64,000 bases of DNA from Choanephora cucurbitarum (Eukaryota > Mucoromycota > Mucoromycetes > Mucorales > Choanephoraceae). A program made the position numbers and the translations under genes. How positions within the stretch are numbered: the first letter of the stretch is position 1; each line of letters starts with the position of its first letter. Shown in pieces: positions 11,793 to 23,201 of this stretch. The DNA is taken from positions 372,001 through 436,000 of the forward strand of contig JAIWNI010000003.1 in NCBI GenBank assembly GCA_025331435.1, in the 5' to 3' direction. The notes below the pieces were generated by a model. The model ran no database searches. It was not told the DNA's origin and saw only the letters and a program-made list of their open reading frames with translations.

Positions 11793-12840
11793 TTTAAGCT
11801 TTCATTTATTTCAATAAATCCTATCAATTTGGATTTGTCATAAGCTAAAATTAGTCAGTTCAAACATGAGCGAGACGAAGGTTTTGACTAGTTAAGCGCC
11901 AGTTCTATTCAATTGACGTTGGTCATGTTACTTTCGCACTGTATTTATTGCTTCAAAACTAAATGAACATAACGCCAGCCCTGGTCCTATACTCCTCTCA
12001 AATACATAGGTGTTTTGTTTGATTGATGAAGGACCAGAGATTTGTAGTAGCCAAAGTGCTGATTAGGCTTATGAAAAAGCCGCTTCTTATTTGAAACACC
12101 TAATCAACGTATTCATGCTCATCAATCAAGCACTTTTCTTATTATTGTTTATCATGTAGTTGATTTGTTTTCTAGGAGAACATGGATGTTTAAAGTCTTA
12201 TATGTATATGACAATGATTGGCTTCAGTTTAAAAAGAACAGGAACTATGTGGGACGCAACTGCAGTGTTTGATGTTGATCATATGCATAGAACGAGCTAT
12301 TCAATACCAAACGCATTCTAACAGTTGGCTGCCTAAAATATCCTGTGTACTTTAAAATTTCAATGATAAATGATAAGACAGGATTACTGCTCAATAATTA
12401 GGTTTGCTTTGTAATCCGAAGAGTCAGTTTCAAACCCGCTTTGAAATATTGTTGTCGAAGCAATAGAGATCTAGAACTAGCGAACACTGGAAATAGTACA
12501 ATTCTTGACTGACTTGCAATACAAGTACGCTTGAAGATGTGTCTTCGTCTTTCTGAGTCTCCACAAACACTGTTTCATTTTATACTATTTTATACTTTTA
12601 ACTGAATTTGATTGGGGAATACAATAGGGTGATCAGAGCTATGTCTCCTGAAACTTTCAGTTGTTATCAAATCACTGAAATTAATTCGGTTTACGTAATT
12701 AAAATTACTATTTGTTGCAATGACATGCAAATAGGAGCTAACATTTTCTGAGAATCTGTTTACTTTATTTTTTGGCTTTTTGCCTTTTTCCTCTCTTCTT
12801 GAAAGCTATTTCTTGAATTGTTTATTATTGTTTTTTTACA
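11793..12840. other. Spacer upstream of the P450 fusion
   Basis: About 1 kb without a supportable gene. AATAAA at 11813-11818 is a likely poly(A) signal of the CLASP-like gene. The last 80 bases before the P450 ATG are T-rich, typical of leaders in this window. Two TTGATTGATGA-like words in opposite orientation (about 12018 and 12114) are probably chance. Confidence 0.45.
11813..11818 (+). terminator. Poly(A) signal, CLASP-like gene
   Basis: AATAAA 21 bases after the stop codon, in a T-rich context. Confidence 0.45.
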
Positions 12841-15800
12841 ATGACAATAGACAATACTACCTCATTAATTGTAGTACTGAGAAACACCAATGATTTGGAA
12901 AGAGACGGTCGCTTCATTCGTTTTAGCAACAATTTTGACTTAAACACCGTTCGTGATTTAATTGCTGAAAAGTTGTGCATCCTTGGTAGTACAGCTGATA
13001 TTCAACTCTGGAACTCGAATGGCATATTGGTTGAAACTCTCGATGAGGTCAAGAGCCAAGAAGTCGTTTATGTTGACCACAAACAAAAAATCAAAGATAT
13101 CATTCCCAGTCCTTCTAGGCTTCCTTTTGTTGGCAACCTTTATGAAATGTTGCCTAACTTGTAAGGATCTACAATAAGCTATTGGGACATTTTTTTTTAA
13201 TTTGATCGCAACAGGTTTGAAAAATGGATGCGCCAATTTGAAAAGCTGGGTCCACTTGTAAAGATAGATCTCTTAGGTCGCACTTTTGTCGGCACGAACA
13301 GTCCTGTCTATGCTGAAATCTTTGCCAAAGAGTCTGAATATTTTACCAAAAAAGCTGTTGCTACAGCCTTGAAAGAAATCAAAGAATTTGCTCGTCAAGG
13401 TCTTTTTACAACTGATACAGAAGAGATGGATTGGAAACTTGCTCATAAGCTTCTTATCCCTTCCTTTAGTCCTAGAGCTATTAAGGTAATGACAAAAGAA
13501 AAGAGAAGGCTTTTATTACATGCACATTTTCGCTAACACACAGAATTATAGGTTTATCAAAATGAGATGGGCAAACTTGCTCAACAAACAATAAGAATTC
13601 TTGAACAGTTTAAACCTGAGGAGCCCGTAGAGATTCTTGAATGGACTACCAACCTTACATTTGAAACCATCGGACGAATAGGTTTTGGTTATGATTTTAA
13701 TCTGTTATCTTCTCGCGACCAGCCACCTAACGACTTCATTGGAGCTATGAGTTACTGCTTAAATCTGTCAGTTCAACGCTTTCAACAAGCACAGTTCATT
13801 AAGTCACTTCCTATCGAAGCTAACCGTAAATTTGATCGATGCGTCAAATTGATGCATGATACAGTAGACAGTGTGATTGCTAAGAGAAAAGCTAGTCCCA
13901 ACGCTAAGGATATGGAGAGAGATTTGCTGGGATACATGCTAAATGCCCGTGACGAAAACCAACTAGGATTGTCGGACGAGAATATTCGCGACCAAGTTGT
14001 TACTTTTTTGATCGCTGGTCACGACACCACTGCTAACACAATAGCATGGGCAATATACGAACTCAGTAGGAACCCTGATATTCAGGCCAAGGTGCTTCAA
14101 GAAATCGCTGACAACCACATTACTCATACTGAGATTCCTTCTTCTAAACAAATTTCAAATCTTAAATATATGCATCAGTTTTTTAAAGAAGTGCTTCGTA
14201 TGTATCCGCCTGTACGTGCTCTAGGTAGATATTGTAAACAGGACTGTATTCTTCCTGGCGGCTATAGACTCAAGAAAGGTACTTCTGTTTCAATTCAAGT
14301 TTATTCTCTCCACCACAATGAAGAAGTTTATCCAAACCATAACCGCTTCGATCCTGACCGTTGGACTCCTGAAGAAGAACAGAAGCGTTCTCGTTCTGCT
14401 TGGTTGCCATTCAGCACAGGCCCCCGGGGTTGTATTGGTATGTCTTTTGCTCTTCAAGAAGCTAAAACTGTCTTAGCCATGCTTCTGCATCGGTTCAATT
14501 TCCGTTATAATGGTCCACCTATTAGTTATGATCCCAAGATGGCTACTATGAAGCCTTTGGACTTCTTTGTAAACATCCATCCACGTGTAAACTTTCCTGA
14601 GCCCAGTTCTAGCAGTAACAATGTTTCTAACTTTGAGAACATTAAAGCCGAAACTACTGCTGCTGCTGTTATGCCTGTTCTTGCTGCATCTTGTGCTGAG
14701 ATCGATTTGCCTCCTATTACATTCCTGTATGGTACGCAAACTAGTACAGCTCAGGATTACGCAAATCAATTAGCCAATCAAGCCAAGAACTTCGGCTTTG
14801 GTAAAGTCACTCTTTGCGAAATGGACAGTTGGAAGGTACTTAAACAGGACAGATTTGTTCCTGAAAGCAACAGCAAGCATATAAACAAAGAGCTTGTTGT
14901 TATCTGTACGGCTACATATAACGGACAGCCTCCTGACAGTGCTGAAAAATTCGATCGATGGATTGATGCTAAGGTGAAGGAAGACAACCATTCCAGACTC
15001 TTGAATGGCTTTTCCTTTGCTGTTTTTGGTTTGGGCAACAAAAATTGGCGTACTTATCAACACTTTCCGATTAAGGTGACAAATCATTTGGAAGAACTAG
15101 GTGCAGATCGCTTCTTTAGCATCGGTGAAGGCAACGCTGATACTGATATGGATGCTCAATTTTCTGAATGGTGTGCTCACTTCTGGATTCATACTTTGGA
15201 TAGCTACGGTATCAAAGCTTCTGAATCAAAACCTGTACTCCCTGCATTTGCCTCTGCCATTGCCAATCGCAAGAGCGTTGTCGAAGTCAACTTCATCAAA
15301 CCTAACAACAAGGAAGCTCTGCAAGCAGCTGAGAGAAACTATTATGGTGAACCAAAAGCTGTTCTTCATACTAATCGAGAGCTTCAGAAAGAAGGCTCTC
15401 CGAGAAGCACCCGACACCTTGAAATCGACATCTCTCAGTTGGCTCCTGTCGGTGACGAAGGACTACTTTACAACCCTGGAGATCATCTCGAAATCATGCC
15501 CGAAAACGATCCAATTACTGTCGAAGCTATCGCATCGAACTTTGGCTGGAATCTCGATTCAGCATTTGAAATCAATCAAGAAACAATCAGTGATGTGTCC
15601 CCACGGTCTCTGGCTAACAACATCAAAGGTCCGTGTAGCATTCGTAACATGCTTACTTACTATGCCGATATTTCGTCTCCTCCTTCCCGCGCAGTCCTTT
15701 CTTGTTTCTCATCCCAATTGAAAGTGATTGCACCTGATACTGCTGCTGCCTTTGAAGCTTTGCTTATGCCTGAATCTGACCATCAAGATCCCTACTCTGA

Positions 15801-16590
15801 ATTTGTCAAGAAACACCGCACTCTTTTGGACCTGCAACAAGCCTATCCTCAAGTTAATGCTTTAGATCTCAGTCAATTCTTGGTTAGTGTTCCTGTAATT
15901 CAACCTCGTCGCTACTCCATTGCATGTTCTTCATTGGTGTATCCTCACTCTGCTCATTTAGCAGTCAGTGTTGTAGACGACCTTGTAAATGATAAACACT
16001 ACAAAGGCTTAGCTTCTTCATTCCTATGTCGTAGCTATAATGGCACAATGCTTCGTGCATCTCTAAAGTCTTCTAAGGGTACTTTCGATATGCCAAGCGA
16101 TCCTAGCATACCCTTAATCATGATTTCTGCCGGCACTGGACTTTCTCCTTTCCGTGGTTTCCTTCAGGAGCGTAAGGCTCAAATCAATGCTGGAAAAAAC
16201 GTTGGAGAAACAATTCTTTTCTTCGGTTGCCGCAGCAAAGATGAAGATTATATTTACCAAGAGGAACTTGAGCAATATGCTGCTGATAACGTTCTTACTG
16301 AGCTTCATGTTTCATTTTCAAGAAACCGCGAACAATCACCTATTCGTTATGTACAACATTCCATTAGAGCCAATGCTGCCAAAATCTGGAGCTTAGTCCA
16401 CCCTTCGAACAATCACACCAAGCCTGCTGCTATTTACATTTGCGGCAGTGGTAACATGAATCGAGATGTTCATCTAGCTTTTTGCAATATGGCTATCTCA
16501 GCTGGTATGGCTGCTAATGATGAGGAAGCAAAACTGTTTATTGCCAAGTTAGCTAAAGATAAACGTTACATGTGTGATGTATGGGGCTAG
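12841..16590 (+). CDS. Self-sufficient cytochrome P450-NADPH reductase fusion (CYP505/BM3 type) with extra N-terminal domain
   Basis: Exons 12841-13160, 13215-13485 and 13552-16590 encode 1209 residues. Residues 1 to about 85 form a small domain not found in ordinary members; it begins TSLIVVLRNTNDLERDGRF and looks like a beta-grasp fold. The P450 domain follows, opening at PSPSRLPFVGNLYEML. It has the oxygen-binding I-helix AGHDTT at about 352, the ExxR pair Glu410/Arg413, and the haem loop FSTGPRGCIG with Cys491. A diflavin reductase is joined behind it: FMN domain from about 586 (FLYGTQTSTAQ), FAD-binding RRYS in the middle, NADPH-binding ISAGTGLSPFRGF, and the C-terminal CDVWG. Family members hydroxylate fatty acids near the omega end using one polypeptide. 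Membrane anchor is absent, so a soluble enzyme is likely. Confidence 0.94.
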
Positions 16591-17282
16591 AAGATAAATT
16601 TGATACTGTATACCATAAACATAGGATAGAAACAACATTTATACATATAAATGAGCATGCTATCCTCATTTTTCTTTCTGTAAAACCAAAATAAATATAA
16701 AGACTCTTTTTGCTATATTTGGGTTCATGCTTAAGTTTTCGTTCTACATGGCTATCCAAAGGATTAATGGTATAAATCAAAACAGCTTACAGATAAGACA
16801 ATAGTTGACCTAGATAATTCTTTCATCTTGTTGATTTGCTATAAATTAGATGCGATTCTCTCAAACAAGTTTGTATACTGCAATACTCGCTTTGTTCAAG
16901 GGTATTAATATTCTTGATAAATGCACTCTTACATTAAACACACTCTCAAATCAAACATTCTAAATCGAGCGACTACTATAATACATCTTTCGAAAAACAC
17001 AATTGACAGTTATTGAAGACTTTGAAGCATGTCTTTGTTTCTTCAACTTGCTATTAACTTCATTGATTTTAGCCTTTCAAATGTAATGTTATGATGCCTT
17101 GGGTAGCAGCTTTATATATTCAATCGTCAAAAAGTCAAATTCATCTGCAAGATATATAAAATAAAAGGAACTAAAACTACCGCCGCCCAATCGGTAATTC
17201 AAAGAGGCCAAAAGTTTCTGACAGACTCTAGCTTTTCTGTTTTTCTTTCTTCTTTCAAGTCATTATACAACAAACGACTCAA
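16591..17282. other. Spacer between P450 and NmrA-like genes
   Basis: About 690 AT-rich bases with no supportable gene. AATAAA at 16691-16696 may end the P450 transcript. The last 60 bases before the next ATG are pyrimidine-rich. Confidence 0.45.
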
Positions 17283-18158
17283 ATGGACCGTGTTTATATT
17301 TTAGGTGGCACCGGAAATATTGGTGCAAAAGTAGTGGAGAAGTTAGTTGCACAAAACGTACCAGTGACACTCTATGTTCGCAGCCCTGACAAAGTAAAAA
17401 CAAAATTTTCAAACCTTGAACTTATTCAAACTGTTCAAGGCGACTACGAAGACTTGACTCAGTTGAAAGAAAGCCTAAAGGGTCACACTCGTCTATTCTT
17501 GTTGATTTCTGGATTTGAACGATTTGCTGAGCTTCAGACCACAGTTGCTCAATATGCTTATGCTGCTGGTATCAAACAGATCGTGAGCATTTCCTCTTCT
17601 GCTGTCAATTACGGCTGGAGAACTTCATATATCGGTACGCATCATTACTTGGCCGAAAAAGCCGTTTTCGAGCTCTCTCAACAATACAAGGCTCACTTTG
17701 TTGCCTTGCGTGCTTGCTTTTTCATGACCAATCTATTTTGGATGTCACGTCCTGCTCAAGATGGTTTTGTCTATGATGATGTGCCCGCAGACGAGCTACA
17801 AGAATGGATCTCCTACAATGATATAGCTGCTGTAGCTGCTGTCATTCTTCAAGATGACACCAAGAAACACGGAAGTAACTGTTACACATTAATGGGTGAT
17901 GTTGTGACGGTGGCCGAGCGTGCCGCTATTATCTCAAGAGTGTTGGGCCAGACAATTCCTTACAAGCAAATGACCTCAGCTGAGAAATACAACAAGATGA
18001 TACAAGACGGTATTCCTCATGGTATTGCACTTGATTTTTCTGATAATTTCAAAATCGATAAGGATAAGCGTGTCACTCCAGTGATTGAGATTTTAACTGG
18101 CAAAAAGCCTGAGACTTTGGAAGCCTTTCTTAATGCCCATAAGCATTGTCTTGCTTAG
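17283..18158 (+). CDS. NmrA-like / atypical short-chain dehydrogenase family protein
   Basis: A single exon of 291 residues. The N-terminus carries a Rossmann dinucleotide motif, ILGGTGNIG at residues 6-14, followed by an Arg (VRSPDKV) where NADP(H) binders often have a positive charge. Downstream blocks VQGDYEDLTQLKESLKG, ISISSSAVNYG-like and a proline-bearing MSRPAQDGF fit the NmrA / NAD(P)-binding family (PF05368/PF13460 type). Members are either redox sensors that bind NAD(P) without catalysis or quinone-type oxidoreductases. The canonical YxxxK pair of classical SDRs is not obvious (a Tyr-Leu-Ala-Glu-Lys sequence after THH comes close), so I do not assign a reaction. The gene lies alone with no operon-like partner. 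Confidence 0.8.
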   Translation: MDRVYILGGTGNIGAKVVEKLVAQNVPVTLYVRSPDKVKTKFSNLELIQTVQGDYEDLTQLKESLKGHTRLFLLISGFERFAELQTTVAQYAYAAGIKQIVSISSSAVNYGWRTSYIGTHHYLAEKAVFELSQQYKAHFVALRACFFMTNLFWMSRPAQDGFVYDDVPADELQEWISYNDIAAVAAVILQDDTKKHGSNCYTLMGDVVTVAERAAIISRVLGQTIPYKQMTSAEKYNKMIQDGIPHGIALDFSDNFKIDKDKRVTPVIEILTGKKPETLEAFLNAHKHCLA

Positions 18159-18265
18159 AACATAAAATAGAGCCCTCATATTACAATAAACAGATAGATT
18201 GACATGAAGTCAGACACATATGTTACACACTGTAAAGTTGATAGAAAAAAATGTAAAAAAGTAAG

Positions 18266-18299
18266 CACCACCTCAAGTAGCCCTTTTGAGCATTTTTCA
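18266..18299 (+). repeat. Left terminal inverted repeat
   Basis: Begins CACCACCTCAAGTAGCCC and ends in a T-run; pairs with the reverse complement of 18871-18906, with a perfect 24-base core. Confidence 0.7.
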
Positions 18300-18870
18300 A
18301 ATGTACCAGGCAAAAAATGGCTTTTTTTTTTTTTTACAACTCATCACCGCCTCCAAGTGGATTTCCTATGAATTGAAAAAAGAAAGTGTCTGTTTTTTCC
18401 CTAAGTCTTTGGACCACCACCTTCTCATACAATGGTGCAAAAACTAACTTTCAAGATTGCGAAAGTGAATTCTGAGGCCGCGAAAGAATAATCAGTGGCC
18501 GTCAAATGAACGGAAAAAACCAGTAGGCCATTTCCATAACCTTCTCTCAGACGATAACAAAAGGAAGGATAAATATTGACCTGAGCAAATACGTCGCTTT
18601 ATTGAAATTTTGCAGTCAGTACAAATGTTGTCCATTGGGTCAAGATCGAAAGGTTAGAGATGGCTAAAGTCCGAAATATATGCAGCTCTTGGTCGCGCCT
18701 AAAAAGAAGATAAAATTGCTTATGAGTTAGACGAATGTTATGATGCTTCTAACTGCGTGCTGAAGCTTACTTGACAAGTCTCACTTGTTGTGAACCTAGA
18801 ATGAAAAAGAAAAAGAACAAAGACCTATAGTTCAAACAGGTTTTAGAAACTTTGTTCGTTTGATAAATAA

Positions 18871-18906
18871 TGAAAAAAACGCTCAAAAGGGCTACTTGAG
18901 GTGGCG
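18871..18906 (-). repeat. Right terminal inverted repeat
   Basis: Ends GGGCTACTTGAGGTGGCG on the plus strand; the reverse complement matches 18266-18299, differing at the second base and just inside the core. Confidence 0.7.
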
Positions 18907-19023
18907 ATAAAAACTACTAAATAAAGTAACCGGGTGGTGATGTTTAATGGCTCTCATCTGTTATTCTTCGGTCAGGGCATTGGATTGTTCTGCGCAATAT
19001 GTGATTCTCTCTATCATAACGCT

Positions 19024-19520
19024 TCATAACAGAAAGGGGCTCAAATGTGTTGCCACCGGCCCCTCCAAAGCGATGCTTTTTTTTTTACAATAGTTACAGA
19101 CGTACATGGGAGCACGGACAAGATCAAGCCATTGATGGCAGTGGCAGAAGCAGGCAAAAGTGAGGAATTCATCAACAGGAATTACAATGGGTTTTTTCAG
19201 CAATAGCACATTGAATTCGCTTGACATGAATTAGTGTATTGCCACGATAAAGGTCATGGATACTTGAATTGTCATACACAATAACAGTTCTTCTGTTATC
19301 ATCTACAAGTCTTAGTTGGCCTGAAATGGGCCCTGTATTTTTTCTCGAAGGTTGTAGGAAGCATCAGTAACAGCAAAAGAATGCTACTTGTTCGTTTGCT
19401 TGTTGGTACTGCGTTTGATATCACCATCACAAGTCAGAGCAAATTTAACCTTCAAGGATTGGATTGTTGACTTATACTGTTTTATACGCTTCATTATTAA
19501 AAGAAAAGACTAAAATCATT
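19024..19520 (-). pseudogene. Degenerate protein-coding remnant, probably transposon derived
   Basis: On the minus strand several short stretches in different frames read as protein-like and are broken by stops and shifts. One (19024-19227, 67 codons) has a Cys/His cluster, FACFCHCHQW...YVCNYCKKK, preceded by KKPIVIPVDEF. Upstream (higher coordinates) are stretches with KVKFALTCDGDIKRS, then HSFAVTDASYNLREK, then RRTVIVYDNSSIHDLYRGN. I do not recognise the family. Their order and single strand suggest one decayed gene; position next to the inverted-repeat element suggests a mobile origin. Two of the stretches overlap in different frames, so not all can be genuine. Confidence 0.35.
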
Positions 19521-19912
19521 GCAACAAACAGTATCAAGACATGCTTTGAAGCGAGTAGTAGCATCCTTTTGCAACACTTGTTTGATCCGTTTCTCTATAA
19601 CTCATCCAACGTCAATATTAAACTGATTTGAATCACTGAATTCCTGATCCTAAGACTCAACAATACGGCTTTCTGAATGCTCAATATCAGGGTGCTTCAC
19701 TTGAAAATAGCTCATGTTTTTGAGTGACAACTTCCAATATAAAGAAGAGAAGTTGATTTTTCTAAAGTAGTTTAATACTCCGGTACACTCAAGCTATCTG
19801 CATTCTGTCCCATGAAAGCAGTCACAATGACGTCTTATTTTTTTCGTTGCAATGCTTCTCAAAAAAAAAAGAAAAAACTTCTTTCTCTTTCTAAACCTTT
19901 CAACTCAAGACT
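19521..19912. other. Spacer and promoter of the RBM26/27-like gene
   Basis: About 390 AT-rich bases. The last 60 before the ATG are an A-run followed by TTCTTTCTCTTTCT, the common leader type of this window. No gene seen. Confidence 0.45.
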
Positions 19913-22295
19913 ATGACTAATAATCAGTTACCTGCAGACTTGGAAGAATTCGTCAGCAAGGAAGTTTCATCACTGTAAGATAAACAAGACAAATGCTGTT
20001 TATAGGAAACTCACTTTCTCTTATATTTTTTTTTTACTATTAGCTGTGATGCTGATCCTGCAGTTTTAGCACAGTACATTGTTGCTCTTATTGGCAATGA
20101 AGAGAGAAACGATGCTCTCAAAGCCAAGCTCGAAACTCAATTAAGTGAATTCTTTGATAGCCGTAAGTTAACATACTGTGCATGCTAACGCGACGCGCTT
20201 TTCCTAAAATAACAATTGTGTTCGTTTTAGAAACTATGCCTTTTATCGATCGTTTGTTTGCAAAAATCAATGGCAATGAGATTAGTCAAGACAATGGAAA
20301 CGCCTCGGGCAGAAACAACGATAGTCGCTTTAGGGGAGATTATTCTGATGAAGAAGATGATGGTGACCGCAACTTTAAGCATAGACGCCAACGATCCAAT
20401 TCTCGAGACGAACATCAGGAACGCGATTACTCTTATAAGCGTCGTTATGATGACGACCACCACAACAGCGGCAATCAAAGCAAGTATCAGCGTAGTTCCA
20501 ATCCCAACAGTATACCCGTGTCTGGTGGTTACAATACACCCTCTTATGATTCACGCAGTCGATCCAACACTAGTAGCAGAGGAATGCGTGGTGGTAGTAA
20601 CAATGCAGGCCGCAATCAGCGTGGACAAAGCAGACCTCAATGTAGAGATTATAATGGTAGGTTTAGGCAAAGGCACATTCGTTGAGCATGACAAACTGAC
20701 AACTGTATTTAGAAAAGGGCTTTTGTATGCGAGGCGATTTATGTCCCTATGACCATGGTATGGATCGAATCATTGTAGATGAAAGCGGAGTCAATCCTTT
20801 CCCTGGAGCAGGCACTTTCCCTCCTAACCCCATGGGTCGCACCCAACCTCCCTTTTTTGGCATGCCTGGTGTCTCAGATACTTACGATCCTGAGCGTTCA
20901 GGACTCTTGCCCGGCAACGATGTGAGTTTCATTCCACCTAACGACATGATGAAAATGCGTCCTGGTACTATGTATCGAGGCAGAGGAGGAGGAATGGGAG
21001 CAGGTGTAGCTGGACGTGGTCGAGGCGGTTATCAACGTCATCTTCATCAAAACCGAAACCCCCAGAACACCACATTGGTAGTAGAGAAGATTCCTCCAGA
21101 ATGTTGTCAGATCGCTATTGTCAATGACTATTTTGCAAAGTTTGGTACTATCACCAACATCAGTGTCCAACCCAACTTCCAGAAAGCCATCATTCAATAC
21201 AGTACGCGTGCAGAAGCCGAAAAGGCCTATAGTTCTCCTGATGTCATCTTTGACAATCGATTTGTTAAGGTCTATTGGTCTAAGGAAGATACCAATGGCA
21301 CCGAGATGCCTTCTTCTGCAACCGCTTTACCTGTCGCACAACAAGCCAATCATCCATCCGCTAAAGTCAGCAATGAACCCGATCCAGAGTTAATCGCTAA
21401 GCGTGCTGCTGAGCTTGCTGCTCTTCGGGAGGAGAAGCAAAAGAAACATCAAGAACATATGAAGAGTATTCTGGAACTTCAAAAGAAGCGCGAGCTTCAG
21501 TTACAACAACAGATTGATGAACAAAAGCGATTGTTGGCTCGATTGACAGATAGTGCTAATATGTCTGTTGCAGAAAAGGCTGAGTTGCTGAGACAGTTGA
21601 AACAAGTTCAAAGTGATATTGATACCTCTCGAAACGATGCTGCTGCTGCTGCTAGTGCTGCTGCTAACGCACAACAACAACAAAATGAAACTGCCGGTCA
21701 AGACGAAACAACAGCAACAACAATAGAAGGAGAAACAAAGGAAGAAGGTCAAAGTGAGACAACAGAGGATCTTAAGAAGAAGCTGGCTCGTTTAGAAGCT
21801 GAGGTAAGGATATTTAAGAGAAGGGAGTACGTAAATTAATAGATTTAGGCTGCACAACTTGGTATCTATTCTGCTGGTGCTTTCCGTGGCGGCCGTGGTG
21901 GATATTATGGTAGAGGAAGAGGTAGCTGGCCTCGTATGCGTGGTGGTATGACTCGAATGACCTTAGACAATAGACCTACCAAGATTAGTATCACCAGCAT
22001 TCCTGAAGAGACAACTGAAGCTGAATTGCGTCCACACTTTGAGGTAAAGACATAAACGGATAGAAAAGAAGGAATGTACGATAGAGACTGATCCTTATAT
22101 TTTATTTAAAAGCAATTTGGACAAGTAACTCTCTTTGAAAAGCATGAGCATGAAGCTATTGTTCAGTACAGTCAACGTTATGAAGCTGAGAAAGCCATGT
22201 CTTTCGGTACCAACTATCCTAAAGGAACACTTCAACTTGCTTGGGCCACCAATAACAACACAGGTCCTACTTCAGAGACTGAACAAACCGCTTAA
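19913..22295 (+). CDS. RBM26/RBM27-like RNA-binding protein (PWI-like, CCCH finger, two RRMs)
   Basis: Six exons: 19913-19974, 20044-20162, 20231-20656, 20713-21803, 21849-22043, 22113-22295, giving 691 residues. The N-terminus (about 1-75) is a PWI-like helical domain with DADPAVLAQYIVALI and FIDRLFAKI. A charged Arg/Asp/Ser-rich linker follows, then a CCCH zinc finger from about residue 198, CRDYNEKGFCMRGDLCPYDH, assembled across intron 3. A first RRM has NTTLVVEKIP and AIIQYSTRAEA; then a coiled coil rich in Lys, Gln and Glu; an RGG-like patch; and a second RRM with ISITSIPEE. This is the architecture of human RBM26/27 and fission yeast Rmn1, which join Mtr4-type helicases in nuclear RNA decay. 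AATAAA at 22409-22414 is a candidate poly(A) signal. Confidence 0.9.
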
Positions 22296-22408
22296 ACACA
22301 CTAGACATAACAAAAAAAAAAAAAAGAAATAGGGCCAACTTCCTTCACTATCTGTACATACTATATTATTGTTCTTCAATTATATATTTTTTTTTATTAT
22401 TATATATC

Positions 22409-22414
22409 AATAAA
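22409..22414 (+). terminator. Poly(A) signal, RBM26/27-like gene
   Basis: AATAAA 114 bases past the stop and only 17 bases before the stop codon of the convergent EMC4 gene, so the two transcripts very likely overlap. Confidence 0.4.
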
Positions 22415-22430
22415 TAACAAAGTTGATCTA

Positions 22431-23201
22431 TTATGCTGTAAACTCAAGTACTTGTTTAGGTGGAATGAAAGCTAACCAATCCGAGACTGTAGTGGGCAAT
22501 AAGCCCATCACATTCACCTTATAAATACCCAACAAAATAGTAAGAAAATGAAGACCAATAAAAGTCAATTTAGGCATCCATAAGTTAGCACCAGGCTTGG
22601 CATCCGTTGTTTCGAAACGACTAAAAGCTATAGAAGATTGTTTGTTATCTCTGTGTGTGCATATAGATAGATTTAGCTTACTCTGTTGAACCGACATGAT
22701 GGCTTTAATAGGTGTAAGGAAAAGCATGACAGTGACCATGACAGTAAAGATCTGAAGACTTGAACCAGACATATAGATCATGACAGCGTTCATAGGTATA
22801 CTTTTTGCTGGAGCCATAGCTACATCCCATGCTCTCTATTCATTCAGTACGTTGAGAAGTCTGATTCCCCTTTTCTTTTTTTTCTTTTTCGCAACACACC
22901 TTGATTTTAATAGCGACCTGTTGTTCATCTCTCTCAGCTTGATTGATGGAGCCTTGTGTCTTCTACACCACAACACTAAATGAGTTCTCATCTCTTATTG
23001 TCAAAAAAAAGTTGTCTTTCTTACTTCATGCTTTGTGTATTTCTGTAATGCTGAAGGCTCGAAGCCAACAGGATTAGCTAATTTTATGCTAGATCAAGAC
23101 AAGTTTAGCATCTCTATTGAGCATGTCTTTTTTCTTTATTTGTTTTTACGTTACTTGGTAGAGGGGCTTAAGGACGCGTAGTCAACAGACCAGTTTGACA
23201 T
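22431..23201 (-). CDS. EMC4: ER membrane protein complex subunit 4
   Basis: Five small exons on the minus strand: 23201-23155, 23088-23025, 22962-22900, 22835-22682, 22627-22431. All keep frame and give 174 residues, near the usual length of about 180. The product starts MSNWSVDYASLSP, has NPVGF in the N-terminal part, then RAWDVAMAPAKSIPMN leading into the first membrane span MIYMSGSSLQIF, a second TIF-type span, and the family's C-terminal MGLLPTTVSDWLAFIPP. EMC inserts tail-anchored and multi-span proteins into the ER membrane, and Emc4 sits at its membrane vestibule. The single long open stretch that begins MAPAK is only the last two exons; the first three were found by matching the expected N-terminus. 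Intron 4 (22628-22681) is free of stops and a multiple of three. Convergent with the RBM26/27-like gene, 135 bases apart. Confidence 0.9.

Larger units (their letters stand above)
18266..18906. mobile_element. Non-autonomous DNA element (MITE-like) with terminal inverted repeats
   Basis: A 641-base segment is bounded by inverted repeats. The left end, 18266-18299, and the reverse complement of the right end, 18871-18906, share an exact 24-base core (18268-18291 against 18881-18904) and then continue with one mismatch on each side and a T-run. No long frame lies inside. This fits a deletion derivative or MITE of a cut-and-paste transposon. I could not see a convincing target-site duplication (left flank GTAAG, right flank ATAAA), so the exact ends may be a few bases out. 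It sits between the NmrA-like gene and transposon-like coding debris. Confidence 0.6.

Noticed and set aside
15101..15721. 206-codon plus-strand frame inside the P450 fusion
   Set aside because: It is the +1 or +2 frame of the reductase part, with composition set by codon third positions; no domain.
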